DNA from: Arthrobacter sp. NicSoilC5 | GTDB taxonomy: Bacteria > Actinomycetota > Actinomycetes > Actinomycetales > Micrococcaceae | Assembly (NCBI RefSeq): GCF_019977395.1 | Contig: NZ_AP024660.1 | Span: 4,154,001 to 4,218,000, forward strand | Length of the DNA: 64,000 nt | Reading direction: 5' to 3' | Part shown: positions 42,465 through 50,512 of the stretch, in pieces | How the letters are laid out: every line of letters begins with the position of its first letter | Position numbering within the stretch: the stretch's first letter is position 1 | The notes under the pieces: model-generated | What the model was told of the DNA's origin: nothing | Database searches by the model: none | What the model saw: only the letters and a program-made list of their open reading frames with translations | Made by a program: the position numbers and the translations under genes

Positions 42465-43691
42465 GTGAAGCGGCTCCTCGGCGTCGCGCTTGGGATCCTC
42501 ACCGCCATCGGCGGGTTTGTGGACATCGGGGACCTGGTGACCAACGCCGTCGTCGGATCCCGCTTTGGCCTGTCCCTGGTGTGGGTAGTGGCTGTGGGCG
42601 TGGTGGGGATCTGCCTGTTCGCCAACATGTCCGGCCGGGTGGCCGCTGCTTCCGGCCGGGCTACCTTTGAGGTGATCCGCGAACGGCTGGGCGCGCGGGC
42701 CGGGCTGGCCAACCTCGCGGCCTCCTTCCTCATCAACCTGATGACCGTGACGGCCGAGATCGGCGGCGTTGCCCTGGCCCTGCAGCTGGCCAGCAGCGTG
42801 TACTACGTGCTGTGGATTCCCGTGGCGGCACTGGCCGTGTGGCTGGTGGTCTGGCGGGTCAGGTTCACCATCATGGAGAACGTCACGGGCCTGCTGGGGC
42901 TGACCCTGATCATCTTTGCGGTGGCACTGTTCCTGCTGAAGCCGGACTGGGGCATGCTGGCCGGGCAGCTGGCGCCCGCCGTGCCGGAACAGGAAACGGT
43001 GTGGACGTACAGCTATTACGCCATCGCCCTGTTCGGCGCGGCCATGACCCCGTATGAGGTGTTCTTCTTCTCCTCCGGTGCCGTGGAGGAGGGGTGGACG
43101 GTAAAGGACCTGCTCCAGGAGCGGATCAACGTCCTGGTGGGATTCCCGCTGGGCGGCCTGCTGTCCGTCGCCATCGCCGCGTGCGCCGCCGTCGTCCTGC
43201 TCCCCGCCGGAATCTCGGTGACCTCGCTGTCCCAGGTGGTCCTGCCCGTCGCGGAGGGCGCCGGGAAGATCGGGTTGGCGCTGGTCCTGGTGGGGATCGT
43301 GGCGGCGACGTTCGGTGCGGCGCTGGAAACCACGCTCTCCAGCGGCTACACGCTGGCCCAGTTCTTTGGCTGGTCCTGGGGCAAGTTCCGCCGGCCCGCG
43401 GAGGCCGCCCGCTTCCACCTGGCCATGATCGTCTGTCTGCTGGTGGGCATCGCGGTCCTGGCTACCGGCGTGGATCCGGTCCTGGTGACCGAATACTCGG
43501 TGGTGTTCTCGGCGATCGCCCTGCCCCTGACCTACCTGCCCATCCTCATCGTGGCCAACGACCCCCAGTACATGCGCGAGCATGTCAACGGGCGGGTGGT
43601 CAATGTCCTGGGCATGGTCTACCTGGTGATCATCCTGGTGGCCTCCATCGCCGCCATCCCCCTCATGATCGTGACAGGAGCCGGCTCATGA
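42465..43691 (+). CDS. NRAMP-family-like transporter with altered metal site
   Basis: This 408-residue membrane protein has about eleven helices arranged like NRAMP/SLC11 divalent-metal transporters (GGFVDIGDLVTNAVVGSRFG; VTAEIGGVALALQLA; GAAMTPYEVFFFSSGAVEEG). The helix-1 metal motif DPGN is DIGD (Asp20 to Asp23) and the helix-6 MPH motif is TPYE (Thr195 to Glu198), so the soft Met ligand that favours Mn/Fe is lost. Magnesium or another hard ion, or a non-metal substrate, is therefore possible. The start is GTG 42465. Its stop overlaps the next gene by ATGA. The operon also holds a lipoprotein and two PRC-barrel-like proteins. Confidence 0.85.
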   Translation: MKRLLGVALGILTAIGGFVDIGDLVTNAVVGSRFGLSLVWVVAVGVVGICLFANMSGRVAAASGRATFEVIRERLGARAGLANLAASFLINLMTVTAEIGGVALALQLASSVYYVLWIPVAALAVWLVVWRVRFTIMENVTGLLGLTLIIFAVALFLLKPDWGMLAGQLAPAVPEQETVWTYSYYAIALFGAAMTPYEVFFFSSGAVEEGWTVKDLLQERINVLVGFPLGGLLSVAIAACAAVVLLPAGISVTSLSQVVLPVAEGAGKIGLALVLVGIVAATFGAALETTLSSGYTLAQFFGWSWGKFRRPAEAARFHLAMIVCLLVGIAVLATGVDPVLVTEYSVVFSAIALPLTYLPILIVANDPQYMREHVNGRVVNVLGMVYLVIILVASIAAIPLMIVTGAGS

Positions 43692-44098
43692 CATCCTCGC
43701 CCGACCCGCTGCTTCCCGCCCCGCAGGTGGCCGGGCGCGTCCTGGACGCCCAGTTGCACCTGCTGGACCGGCAGGTTCTGGATCACGACGGCGTCCCGGT
43801 CACCACCGTCGACGACCTCGAGTTGAGCGGGCCCGCGGTGGACGTGGAGATTGAGCCGGGGGCCGCGGCGCCGGTCGTCACTGCATTGCTGACGGGGGCG
43901 GTGCTGGGGACGCGCATCTTTGGCGGCAGGCCGCCGTCGTCCCGGCTGATCCGCATCCCATGGAAGGACGTGGCCGAGGTGGGCGTGGTGCTGCGGCTTG
44001 GCATCAGCGGGGAGTCGCTGGACGCGGGCTGGGTGGAGCGGTGGGTCCGGGACAAGATCATTGCGCGCATTCCGGGAGGCCGCCATGATCCTCGGTGA
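43688..44098 (+). CDS. PRC-barrel-like protein 1
   Basis: This 136-residue soluble protein contains VAGRVLDAQLHLLDRQVLDH and VTALLTGAVLGTRIFGG, with LIRIPWKDVAEVGVVLRLG toward the C-terminus. The strand pattern resembles PRC-barrel domains such as those in MgtE-associated or photosynthetic proteins. It is translationally coupled to the NRAMP-like gene (ATGA) and overlaps the next gene by 14 bases. It may form a cytoplasmic scaffold or sensor for the transporter, which is inference. Confidence 0.68.
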   Translation: MTSSPDPLLPAPQVAGRVLDAQLHLLDRQVLDHDGVPVTTVDDLELSGPAVDVEIEPGAAAPVVTALLTGAVLGTRIFGGRPPSSRLIRIPWKDVAEVGVVLRLGISGESLDAGWVERWVRDKIIARIPGGRHDPR

Positions 44099-44432
44099 CC
44101 TGCTGGGCACCCCCGTCCATGATGCCGACGGCGGGAGGCTGGGCCGGGTGGCAGACGTCCGGTTCGTCCTGGACGGCACCCCGCACCAGCTGATGGCGGA
44201 GCCGCGCGTGCTGGGGCTGGTCATCGGCCCGCACAGCACGGCCTCCTTCATGGGCTACGACCGGAACGGCCTCACGCGGCCCCGGCTGGTGGCCAGGATC
44301 CTCCGCTGGCGGCACCGCGGGTCCTTCCTGGTGCTGTGGGAGGACATCGCCATGGTGGGCCCGCGCTCGGTCCGGCTCCGCCCCGGGTTCACCCGCTACA
44401 GCGCGGCGCTGCAGAAGGCTGCGAACGGATAG
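44085..44432 (+). CDS. PRC-barrel domain protein 2
   Basis: This 115-residue soluble protein begins MILGDLLGTPVHDADGGRLG followed by VADVRFVLDG, a clear PRC-barrel opening, and ends with GSFLVLWEDIAMVGPRSVRL. It overlaps the preceding gene and has GGGAGGCCGCC before its ATG. Two barrels in one operon with a membrane transporter suggest a two-part cytoplasmic domain that elsewhere occurs fused to transporters such as MgtE-like proteins. Function is unknown. Confidence 0.78.
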   Translation: MILGDLLGTPVHDADGGRLGRVADVRFVLDGTPHQLMAEPRVLGLVIGPHSTASFMGYDRNGLTRPRLVARILRWRHRGSFLVLWEDIAMVGPRSVRLRPGFTRYSAALQKAANG

Positions 44433-44635
44433 GGCGGAGTTGAAGAGACCCGCAATTAGGCGTGCGGCGGATCTCCTGTAGTGTTGACCCTGTTGTTGTG
44501 TTTATGCAGTTGGTAGTTCAGGCAGTACGCACGGTCGAAAGTCCGTGTTCTTCTGAAGTAGCGGTTTTTGAACACCCCACGCCGGAGGGCCCGAAAGTCG
44601 GGACGTTCCCTCCACCTTCACGAAGGACAAAAATA
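44433..44635 (+). promoter_or_regulatory. Promoter and long 5' leader of the cold-shock gene
   Basis: TTGACC at 44484-44489 looks like a -35 element. The roughly 130-base leader down to the GAAGGAC ribosome site is AT-richer and contains GGAGGGCCCGAAAGTCGGGA-type foldable segments, as expected for a temperature-responsive cspA leader. Confidence 0.5.
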
Positions 44636-44839
44636 ATGGCTACTGGTACCGTCAAATGGTTTAACGCTGAAAAGGGCTTCGGCTTCATCTCCCCGGACGA
44701 CTCCTCGCAGGACGTTTTCGCGCACTACTCCGCGATCAACTCCTCCGGCTTCCGCTCCCTCGAAGAGAACCAGAAGGTTTCCTTCGACACCGAGCAGGGC
44801 CCCAAGGGTCCCCAGGCCACCAACATCCAGGCTCTCTAA
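44636..44839 (+). CDS. cspA: Cold-shock protein CspA family
   Basis: This 67-residue nucleic-acid chaperone of the OB fold has the RNA-binding motifs KGFGFI (residues 16-21) and VFAHY (about 29-33, where VFVHF is common), and a typical [11 protein letters not shown] opening. It acts on RNA secondary structure during cold or growth transitions. The ATG at 44636 follows CACGAAGGACAAAAATA. The frame is open upstream but the leader is clearly non-coding. It is monocistronic, closed by a strong terminator at 44873-44910. Confidence 0.95.
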   Translation: MATGTVKWFNAEKGFGFISPDDSSQDVFAHYSAINSSGFRSLEENQKVSFDTEQGPKGPQATNIQAL

Positions 44840-44872
44840 TTTCCTAGGGATCCGGGACCGTTAGGTTTCAAA

Positions 44873-44910
44873 AGCAGGGCTTGCCGTTTCACGGCAAGCC
44901 CTGCTTTTTT
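44873..44910 (+). terminator. Strong intrinsic terminator of cspA
   Basis: The perfect 15-bp stem AGCAGGGCTTGCCGT with loop TTC and its complement is followed by six T residues. Confidence 0.92.
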
Positions 44911-45247
44911 GTTAACCCGCGCCTTTCGTGGTCCGCTCCCAGGCCCTCGGTTTTTCCTCCTCGACAAAGGTCAGTTGAAGGAGCAATCTATTAGGTGCGT
45001 ACGTACGCAGCGTGCCAACCCCACGCCCACGGCGGCGTTTGGAAAACTCCAACCAGCGCGGCACCAGTTGGGGTGGTGCATGTCCGGCACGATGCTCGGC
45101 CGGCCCGGCTGCCTGCGCTCCCCGGCATCGGCAGCCGGCACTTTCACTCCGATAATCAGTGGCCGGTTCGGCCCCATGAGCAGTGACTTGAATCGGCCAT
45201 AGCTGTACACCGGCTGATGGCCGGTTGCCGTTCAAGGAAGCATTGCT
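44911..45247. promoter_or_regulatory. Gene-free 337-base gap upstream of cupredoxin gene
   Basis: I see no convincing gene. A perfect 14-bp palindrome TGCGTACGTACGCA lies at 44996-45009. The start at 45248 is preceded by TTCAAGGAAGCATTGCT, a weak AAGGAAG ribosome site. Confidence 0.4.
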
Positions 45248-46201
45248 ATGAAGAGTAGTCGGGGAAGCAATTCCAGATTCAAGAAACTGGCGTTTATCGT
45301 TGCCTTCGCTGTTTCGCTGCTGGCCTCAGTGGCTTCAGCGGGTCCCGCCTCGGCGGGCCAGTCGGGCCACCGGACGTGGGAGGTCCAGGTGGGCTCTGAG
45401 TCCCGCAACCAGGCAATCCAGGGCATGCAGTTCCTCCCCTCCGAGATTTTCATCAACGAGCAGGACACCATTACGTGGGAGGCCAACTCCGCGGAGATCC
45501 ACACAGTGACGTTCCTGGCATCGGGACAGCCGCTGCAGCCGTTCAATCCGTTCAACAACGATGAGTTGTTGAAGCGCGGAGGGGACAGCTACGACGGGCA
45601 TTCGTATTACAACTCTGGCCTCCTGGCCAACGTTGACGTGCCCGGCTTCCCGGACGCCAGGAGTTACAGCCTGGTGTTCCCGCGCGAAGGCGATTTCACC
45701 TACTACTGCCTGGTTCACGGCGCCGTGATGAAGGGGACGGTGCACGTTCGCGAGCAGGGGACTGACTATCCGTACAGCCAGGCCGATTACGACAAGTCAT
45801 CGCGGGCCGAGGAGCGGTCCATCCTGCGCGACGGACGCGAGCTCACCGCTGACCTGGCGGACCAGGCCAACAGCCACAGGGTGATCGCAGGCGGTGACGA
45901 CGGCGTTGCGATGGTCATGCGCTTCGTCCGGCCCACCGTGACGGTGCATGTGGGCGATACCGTCGTGTTCGCCAATACCGGCATGGACGCTCCCCATACC
46001 GTCACGTTTGGTACCGAACCGGCGAACATTTTCGCCCCGTCCGGCGACCCGACGCATTTCACCGGGGGCAACCTCAACTCGGGAATCATGTGGCCCGGCG
46101 CGGAGTTCGCGGTGACCTTCCAGGCACAAGGTACGTTCGAGTACATCTGTGCACTCCATGACTACATGGGCATGGTGGGCAAGGTGAAGGTCGTCGACTG
46201 A
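45248..46201 (+). CDS. Secreted protein with two cupredoxin (plastocyanin-like) domains
   Basis: This 317-residue exported copper protein has a signal peptide ending near GPASA|GQ. Domain 1 (about 42-167) has His85 (EIHTVTF), then Cys154, His157 and Met161 in YYCLVHGAVMKG. Domain 2 (about 205-317) has His250 (APHTVTFG), then Cys301, His304 and Met309 in YICALHDYMGM. All type-1 copper ligands are present in both, although the first Met is one residue closer than usual. It is likely an extracellular electron carrier or copper-handling protein. It stands alone and is closed by a terminator shared with the convergent gntR. Confidence 0.9.
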   Translation: MKSSRGSNSRFKKLAFIVAFAVSLLASVASAGPASAGQSGHRTWEVQVGSESRNQAIQGMQFLPSEIFINEQDTITWEANSAEIHTVTFLASGQPLQPFNPFNNDELLKRGGDSYDGHSYYNSGLLANVDVPGFPDARSYSLVFPREGDFTYYCLVHGAVMKGTVHVREQGTDYPYSQADYDKSSRAEERSILRDGRELTADLADQANSHRVIAGGDDGVAMVMRFVRPTVTVHVGDTVVFANTGMDAPHTVTFGTEPANIFAPSGDPTHFTGGNLNSGIMWPGAEFAVTFQAQGTFEYICALHDYMGMVGKVKVVD

Positions 46202-46216
46202 CGCCTGATTTCCACG

Positions 46217-46250
46217 CGGTCCGGTTGGGGCGGTTGCCCCGGCCGGACCG
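46217..46250. terminator. Bidirectional terminator between cupredoxin gene and gntR
   Basis: CGGTCCGG (46217-46224) pairs with CCGGACCG (46243-46250), with an inner GGGG/CCCC pairing, and is followed by TTT on the plus strand. Confidence 0.65.
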
Positions 46251-46267
46251 TTTGCGCGTCCCCGGTG

Positions 46268-47002
46268 TCAGTGCAGCCCCATCGCCTCTCGCACTTCATC
46301 GAGGATGTGGTGCATGGCCCGTTCCGCCACGGCAGTGTCTCCGCCGGCCACGGCAGCCGCCACATCCTCGTGTGCCTGCAGCGCCTCGGCCCGCGGCTTG
46401 AACGGCATAAGCCCTTGCCGGGTGCGGCTGGTCAGGACCTCCGCCACCATCCCCTCCAGCGCCCGGAACATTTCGTTGCCGCAGCTGCGCAGCAGCAGTT
46501 GGTGGAAGGCGATGTCGGCGGCCAGGAAAGCCTGCAGGTCCCCGGCTTCCCCCAGGCGGCGGAGGTCCCCGGCCAGGGACACCAGCTGTGCGCGTTCGGC
46601 GGCGCTGGCCCGGCGTGCGGCGCCGGCGGCGGCAATGGGCTCGACGGCGATGCGGAGTTCGGTCAGGCTGCTGTACTGCAGCTCCCGCCGGTCCGAGGCC
46701 AGCCGCCACCGCACCAGCTTCGGGTCAAAGACATTCCACAATGACGGGTCCTGCACCACGATGCCCACCCGGCGCCGGGAATAGACCAAATTCATGGACT
46801 CCAGGACCTTCATGGTGTCCCGCGCGACGGTGCGCGAGATCCCGTAGTCCTGCTGCAGCCCTTCAAGGGTCAGCCTGCTTCCCGGCGCGAGACGCCCGGA
46901 GGCGACAGCGACTCCCACCGCCTCCAGCACCCGTTCGTGCATGGCCGGGGAGGACCCGCCGTCGTGCATCTCATCGCCATCCTGGACTGTCGCCGTCGAC
47001 AT
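46268..47002 (-). CDS. gntR: FadR/GntR-type repressor of gluconate genes
   Basis: This 244-residue regulator has an N-terminal winged helix (ERVLEAVGVAVASGRLAPGS, then LTLEGLQQDYGISRTVARDT) and a C-terminal FCD helical sensor (ELRIAVEPIAAAGAARRASA, DIAFHQLLLRSCGN and AHEDVAAAV) with the metal-site His residues of that domain. It is divergent from gntK-gntP, the classical arrangement for gluconate repression, with gluconate or its phosphate as probable inducer. The ATG at 47002 follows GAACGGGGAGAGA. A 13-bp palindrome at 47105-47117 is its probable operator. Confidence 0.9.
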   Translation of the reverse strand: MSTATVQDGDEMHDGGSSPAMHERVLEAVGVAVASGRLAPGSRLTLEGLQQDYGISRTVARDTMKVLESMNLVYSRRRVGIVVQDPSLWNVFDPKLVRWRLASDRRELQYSSLTELRIAVEPIAAAGAARRASAAERAQLVSLAGDLRRLGEAGDLQAFLAADIAFHQLLLRSCGNEMFRALEGMVAEVLTSRTRQGLMPFKPRAEALQAHEDVAAAVAGGDTAVAERAMHHILDEVREAMGLH

Positions 47003-47104
47003 TCTCTCCCCGTTCGCTCACGCGCCGCTGCGCCCTTCCAGAGTACCGGGGATTGGGCCAAAGGTATGACTTGTGACACGAATAAATAGCATCTTTCAGC
47101 AGGA

Positions 47105-47117
47105 AAGGTGATACCTT
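47105..47117. promoter_or_regulatory. Probable GntR operator AAGGT-GAT-ACCTT
   Basis: This perfect 5-bp inverted repeat lies 76-88 bases before gntK in the divergent gap. A related AAGGTATGAC half-site lies near 47059, closer to gntR. Confidence 0.55.
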
Positions 47118-47192
47118 ATCGCTTGGCCCGTTGCAGGCGGGTCCACAGCGAGCTTCTTCGAAAGCCAAAGACGTCTTCTCCGGAGGTATGAC

Positions 47193-47738
47193 ATGCAGTA
47201 TCCAGCCACGCACCTTGTGGTCATGGGCGTTGCCGGTTCCGGCAAATCCACCCTGGCCGCGGCCCTTTCCCGCCAACTGGGCTGGGCATGCGCCGAAGCG
47301 GACGAATTCCACCCCGCCGCAAACATCGCCAAGATGAGCCAGGGCATCCCCCTCCAGGACGAAGACCGCTGGCCGTGGCTGGAGGAGATCCGTGACTGGA
47401 TGACCGCCCAGGCTGCCGCCGGCAAGAGCACGGTCCTGACCTGCTCCGCGCTCAAGCGGGGATACCGGGAACTGCTGTCCGGCGCCCAGGGCCGCGTGGT
47501 CTTCCTCCACCTTGACGGCGGGGCGGACCTGATCAGCCAACGTATGCAGGGCCGGGAAGGGCACTTCATGCCGCCCACGCTGCTGCCCAGCCAGCTGGCC
47601 ACCCTGGAGCCTCTCACCCCGGAAGAGATCGCCGCCGGCAGCCTCCGCCTCGACATCTCGCGCTCACCCGAAGAGCTGGTCGCCGCCGTCGTACAGGCCC
47701 TCAACCTCCCCACCGGCCAGGCGCCCGGCGCGTCCTGA
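47193..47738 (+). CDS. gntK: Gluconokinase
   Basis: This 181-residue P-loop kinase converts D-gluconate and ATP to 6-phosphogluconate, feeding the pentose phosphate pathway. The Walker A motif is MGVAGSGKST (residues 11-20), with EADEFHPAANIAKMSQGIPL, DRWPWLEEI, CSALKRGYRELL and QGREGHFMPPTLLPSQLATL as family signatures. Length is normal. The ATG at 47193 follows CCGGAGGTATGAC. It is followed by the GntP permease 38 bases later, an importer-kinase pair controlled by the divergent gntR. Confidence 0.95.
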   Translation: MQYPATHLVVMGVAGSGKSTLAAALSRQLGWACAEADEFHPAANIAKMSQGIPLQDEDRWPWLEEIRDWMTAQAAAGKSTVLTCSALKRGYRELLSGAQGRVVFLHLDGGADLISQRMQGREGHFMPPTLLPSQLATLEPLTPEEIAAGSLRLDISRSPEELVAAVVQALNLPTGQAPGAS

Positions 47739-47776
47739 CCCCCCCCAAATCCCCAACCCTGTTTCAAAGGAGAACC

Positions 47777-49180
47777 ATGACCATCGAAGGATGGACCCAG
47801 ACGATGGGCGCAGGTCCGCTGCTGCTCATCGCCGCGGCGGCAATTCTCGTGCTGCTGTTCCTGATCATCCGGCTGCGGATGCACGCCCTGATCGCCCTGA
47901 TCCTCATCAGCCTCGCCACGGCCTTCGCCACGGGGATCCCCGCCAACAAGGTGGTTCCCGTCCTGGTGGACGGCTTCGGCACCACCCTGGGAACCGTGGC
48001 CCTGCTGGTGGGCCTGGGCGCGATGCTCGGCCGCATCGTGGAAACCAGCGGCGGCGCCAAGGTCCTGGCCGATTACCTGATCGGCATCTTCGGTGAAAAA
48101 CGCGCCCCGTTCGCACTGGGCCTGGCCTCACTGATCTTCGGCTTCCCCATCTTCTTCGACGCCGGCCTGGTGGTCATGCTGCCCGTGGTCTTCGCCGTCG
48201 CCCACCGCCTGGGCGGGGGAGTGCTCCGCTACGGCCTGCCAGCCGCCGGTGCCTTCTCGGTGATGCACATCTTCCTGCCGCCGCACCCGGGCCCGGTCTC
48301 CGCTGCGGCCTTCTTCGACGCGAACATCGGCCTGGTGCTCATCGCCGGCCTCATCACCGCCATCCCCACCTGGTACGTCACCGCCTACCTCTACGGCCTG
48401 TACACGGGCAAGAAGCTGGTCCTCCCCGTCCCCGAAATCCTGGGCCACGCCAGCGCCGAGGCCGAGGCGCACCCGCCCCGGTTCCGCACCATCATCGGGC
48501 TGCTGCTCCTGCCGCTGGTGCTGATCTTCCTCAACACCGGCCTGAACACCCTGGCGTCCTCCGGTGCGCTGGATGACTCCGTCAAGAAGGAACAGTGGTT
48601 CCAGGTCCTGCGCACCATCGGTGAAACCCCGGTGGCCCTGCTGATCGCAGTGCTCGCGGCGCTGTTCGTGCTGGGCACCCGCCGGGGCCGCGACGCCGGC
48701 GCCCTGGAGAAGCTGCTCGAGTCCTCCCTGGGACCGGTCTGCTCCGTCATCCTGATCACCGGCGCCGGCGGCATGTTCGGCGGCGTCCTGCGCACCTCCG
48801 GCATCGGCAAGGCGCTGGCGGACGTGCTGGGCAACGTGGGCATCCCGCTGATCCTGGCCGGGTTCCTGATCTCCGCCATCCTGCGCATTGCCCAGGGCTC
48901 AGCCACCGTCGCGCTCACCACCACCGCCGGCCTGATTGCTCCCGCCGTGGCGGGTGGCGGCCTGAACGGCATGCAGATCGCCGCCATGGTCATCGCCGTG
49001 GCTGCCGGATCCGTGGTGGTATCCCACGTCAACGACTCAGGGTTCTGGCTGGTGGGCCGCTTCTTCGGTATGGACGTCAAGACCACCCTGAAGACCTGGA
49101 CCGTCATGGAAACCCTCATCGGCGTGATGGGCTTCGCCGTCGCCGCCGTCATCTTCCTGGTGGCCGGCGCGGTGGGCTGA
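47777..49180 (+). CDS. gntP: GntP family gluconate:H+ symporter
   Basis: This 467-residue inner-membrane symporter has twelve or more hydrophobic segments. It carries GntP motifs FGFPIFFDAGLVVMLPVVF, MHIFLPPHPGPVSAAAFF and QGSATVALTTTAGLIAPAV, and VVSHVNDSGFWLVGRFFGM near the C-terminus. It imports gluconate or related aldonates for the kinase encoded just upstream. The ATG at 47777 follows CAAAGGAGAACC. A 15-bp stem follows the stop. Confidence 0.95.
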   Translation: MTIEGWTQTMGAGPLLLIAAAAILVLLFLIIRLRMHALIALILISLATAFATGIPANKVVPVLVDGFGTTLGTVALLVGLGAMLGRIVETSGGAKVLADYLIGIFGEKRAPFALGLASLIFGFPIFFDAGLVVMLPVVFAVAHRLGGGVLRYGLPAAGAFSVMHIFLPPHPGPVSAAAFFDANIGLVLIAGLITAIPTWYVTAYLYGLYTGKKLVLPVPEILGHASAEAEAHPPRFRTIIGLLLLPLVLIFLNTGLNTLASSGALDDSVKKEQWFQVLRTIGETPVALLIAVLAALFVLGTRRGRDAGALEKLLESSLGPVCSVILITGAGGMFGGVLRTSGIGKALADVLGNVGIPLILAGFLISAILRIAQGSATVALTTTAGLIAPAVAGGGLNGMQIAAMVIAVAAGSVVVSHVNDSGFWLVGRFFGMDVKTTLKTWTVMETLIGVMGFAVAAVIFLVAGAVG

Positions 49181-49195
49181 TTTTTCACTAATGAA

Positions 49196-49240
49196 TAGCG
49201 CCAACTTCCGTTTTGCCCCCCAGACCGGAAGTTGGCGCTA
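49196..49240 (+). terminator. Terminator hairpin after gntP
   Basis: TAGCGCCAACTTCCG (49196-49210) pairs perfectly with CGGAAGTTGGCGCTA (49226-49240) around a 15-base loop, followed by CGTGTTTTGCC. Confidence 0.75.
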
Positions 49241-49312
49241 CGTGTTTTGCCTGCTGTCTATGACGAGGGATGGGCCGTCAGCCAGCCTTGTTCCAACTCC
49301 CTACAGCGTCGA

Positions 49313-49849
49313 CTAGCCCGTGATCGTGATGTAGTCGCCGGTGAAGCCAGCGAAGTGCAGCGTGTAGGTGAAGCTGCTGAGCGTGATGGTATTCCCGAGC
49401 AGTTCCTTGGTCCAGTTGCCGTTGGGGCAGGTCGCTTTGGCTATGAAGTCTTCCGCCGTCGGGACGGGCCCCGAAGTCAGCTCTGGGACGGTGAGCCTGC
49501 CATTCTTGGGCGAGAGGCTCCCGGTGGACGTCGGCGCTGTGGTGACCTGGGACTTGACCTCGACGATCTGGCCGCCGTGGTTCCGGCATTGGACCGTGGC
49601 CGTGTACGTCGCGGTCAAGGTTGCTGTGGCGTTGGAATTTCCGACGCCCGCCAATTCGAACCCGGAGCAGGTGACGAGTTCGGTTGTCGGGTTGACGCTA
49701 CAACCGATACTTCCCGTCTGAAGATGCGTGCCCGTCGGGGCGGCAGCGGGATTGATGGTGGTAGCGGCCTGTGCCGCAGTCATGCCTGTGGCAAGGGCGA
49801 AGAACAGTGCCGCAATCAGAATAAAGACGCGGTGGAGTGATAGCTTCAT
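49313..49849 (-). CDS. Small secreted protein of unknown function
   Basis: This 178-residue exported protein has a signal peptide (KLSLHRVFILIAALFFALA) cleaved near AAQA|AT. The mature part is Thr-rich and beta-stranded: SIGCSVNPTTELVTCSGFEL with a cysteine pair, TATLTATYTATVQCRNHGG, and ATCPNGNWTKELLGNTITL with a further cysteine. Similar secreted proteins are common in Streptomyces and Arthrobacter without known function. The start ATG 49849 has only a weak AGAAAG site, while the frame upstream is short. It is convergent with gntP and monocistronic. Confidence 0.75.
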   Translation of the reverse strand: MKLSLHRVFILIAALFFALATGMTAAQAATTINPAAAPTGTHLQTGSIGCSVNPTTELVTCSGFELAGVGNSNATATLTATYTATVQCRNHGGQIVEVKSQVTTAPTSTGSLSPKNGRLTVPELTSGPVPTAEDFIAKATCPNGNWTKELLGNTITLSSFTYTLHFAGFTGDYITITG

Positions 49850-50512
49850 TTTCTGACTTTCTGAAATGCCTTGGGGCATGAATGCCGAAGGCGTAAATGA
49901 CAGGAATTCCCGGAGGTGACTTCCGCCGCCTCAGTGTGCCCTTTCGGAAGCTTTTTGGCCCCCAAGGCCACCCGGCCACAGCACCAAAATCAAGCTGCGC
50001 CTTTCAAACCGGGCGAGCGACCAGCAGATCCCTGGCCTGTGCTGTCGTCGCCGCTGAAAAAATTAGGCTGAGTTCGGAGAATTTGTCCTACTGATGGATC
50101 GGATTCCTTTAGCGCAAGTCATGCAGTTGCGAATCCGCCAATCCCAGCTGGTGGCGGTGTGTATGCGTTATGCATACGACACTGAGGCCTTTGTGGCATT
50201 TCCTCCCGGCGGGAAGATCATACGTCCACGGGACGCGCCGGGACAGATCGCGATCTTAAATAGGGGGAGTCCTGGAGGGGAGTTAGGTAGCCGTTTTACC
50301 TTGGCCATCCAGTTACTTTCAACGGAGATAGGAGGCCGTGGTCGAGGTCTGCCAGGAGGGTCCAAGCCGCGCGCCGGTCGCGATGCCGGCGCTGCTGCCC
50401 CACACCGTACCGGGCCTCGTGGGTTCCTGGACGGGAACACCGGCCGCCCCGCCGTCGTTGTGCCCCTTGGTGTGCCATGCCGGTGCGCCACCCGCCGACC
50501 AAAGGACACCCC
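49850..50512. other. Gene-free 663-base region
   Basis: I find no supported gene. Part of it (about 50040-50330) is less GC-rich than its surroundings. It contains the palindrome GTATGC-N5-GCATAC at 50161-50177, embedded in TGTATGCGTTATGCATACG. An open frame of 140 codons from 50094 lacks a ribosome site and family resemblance. Confidence 0.45.
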
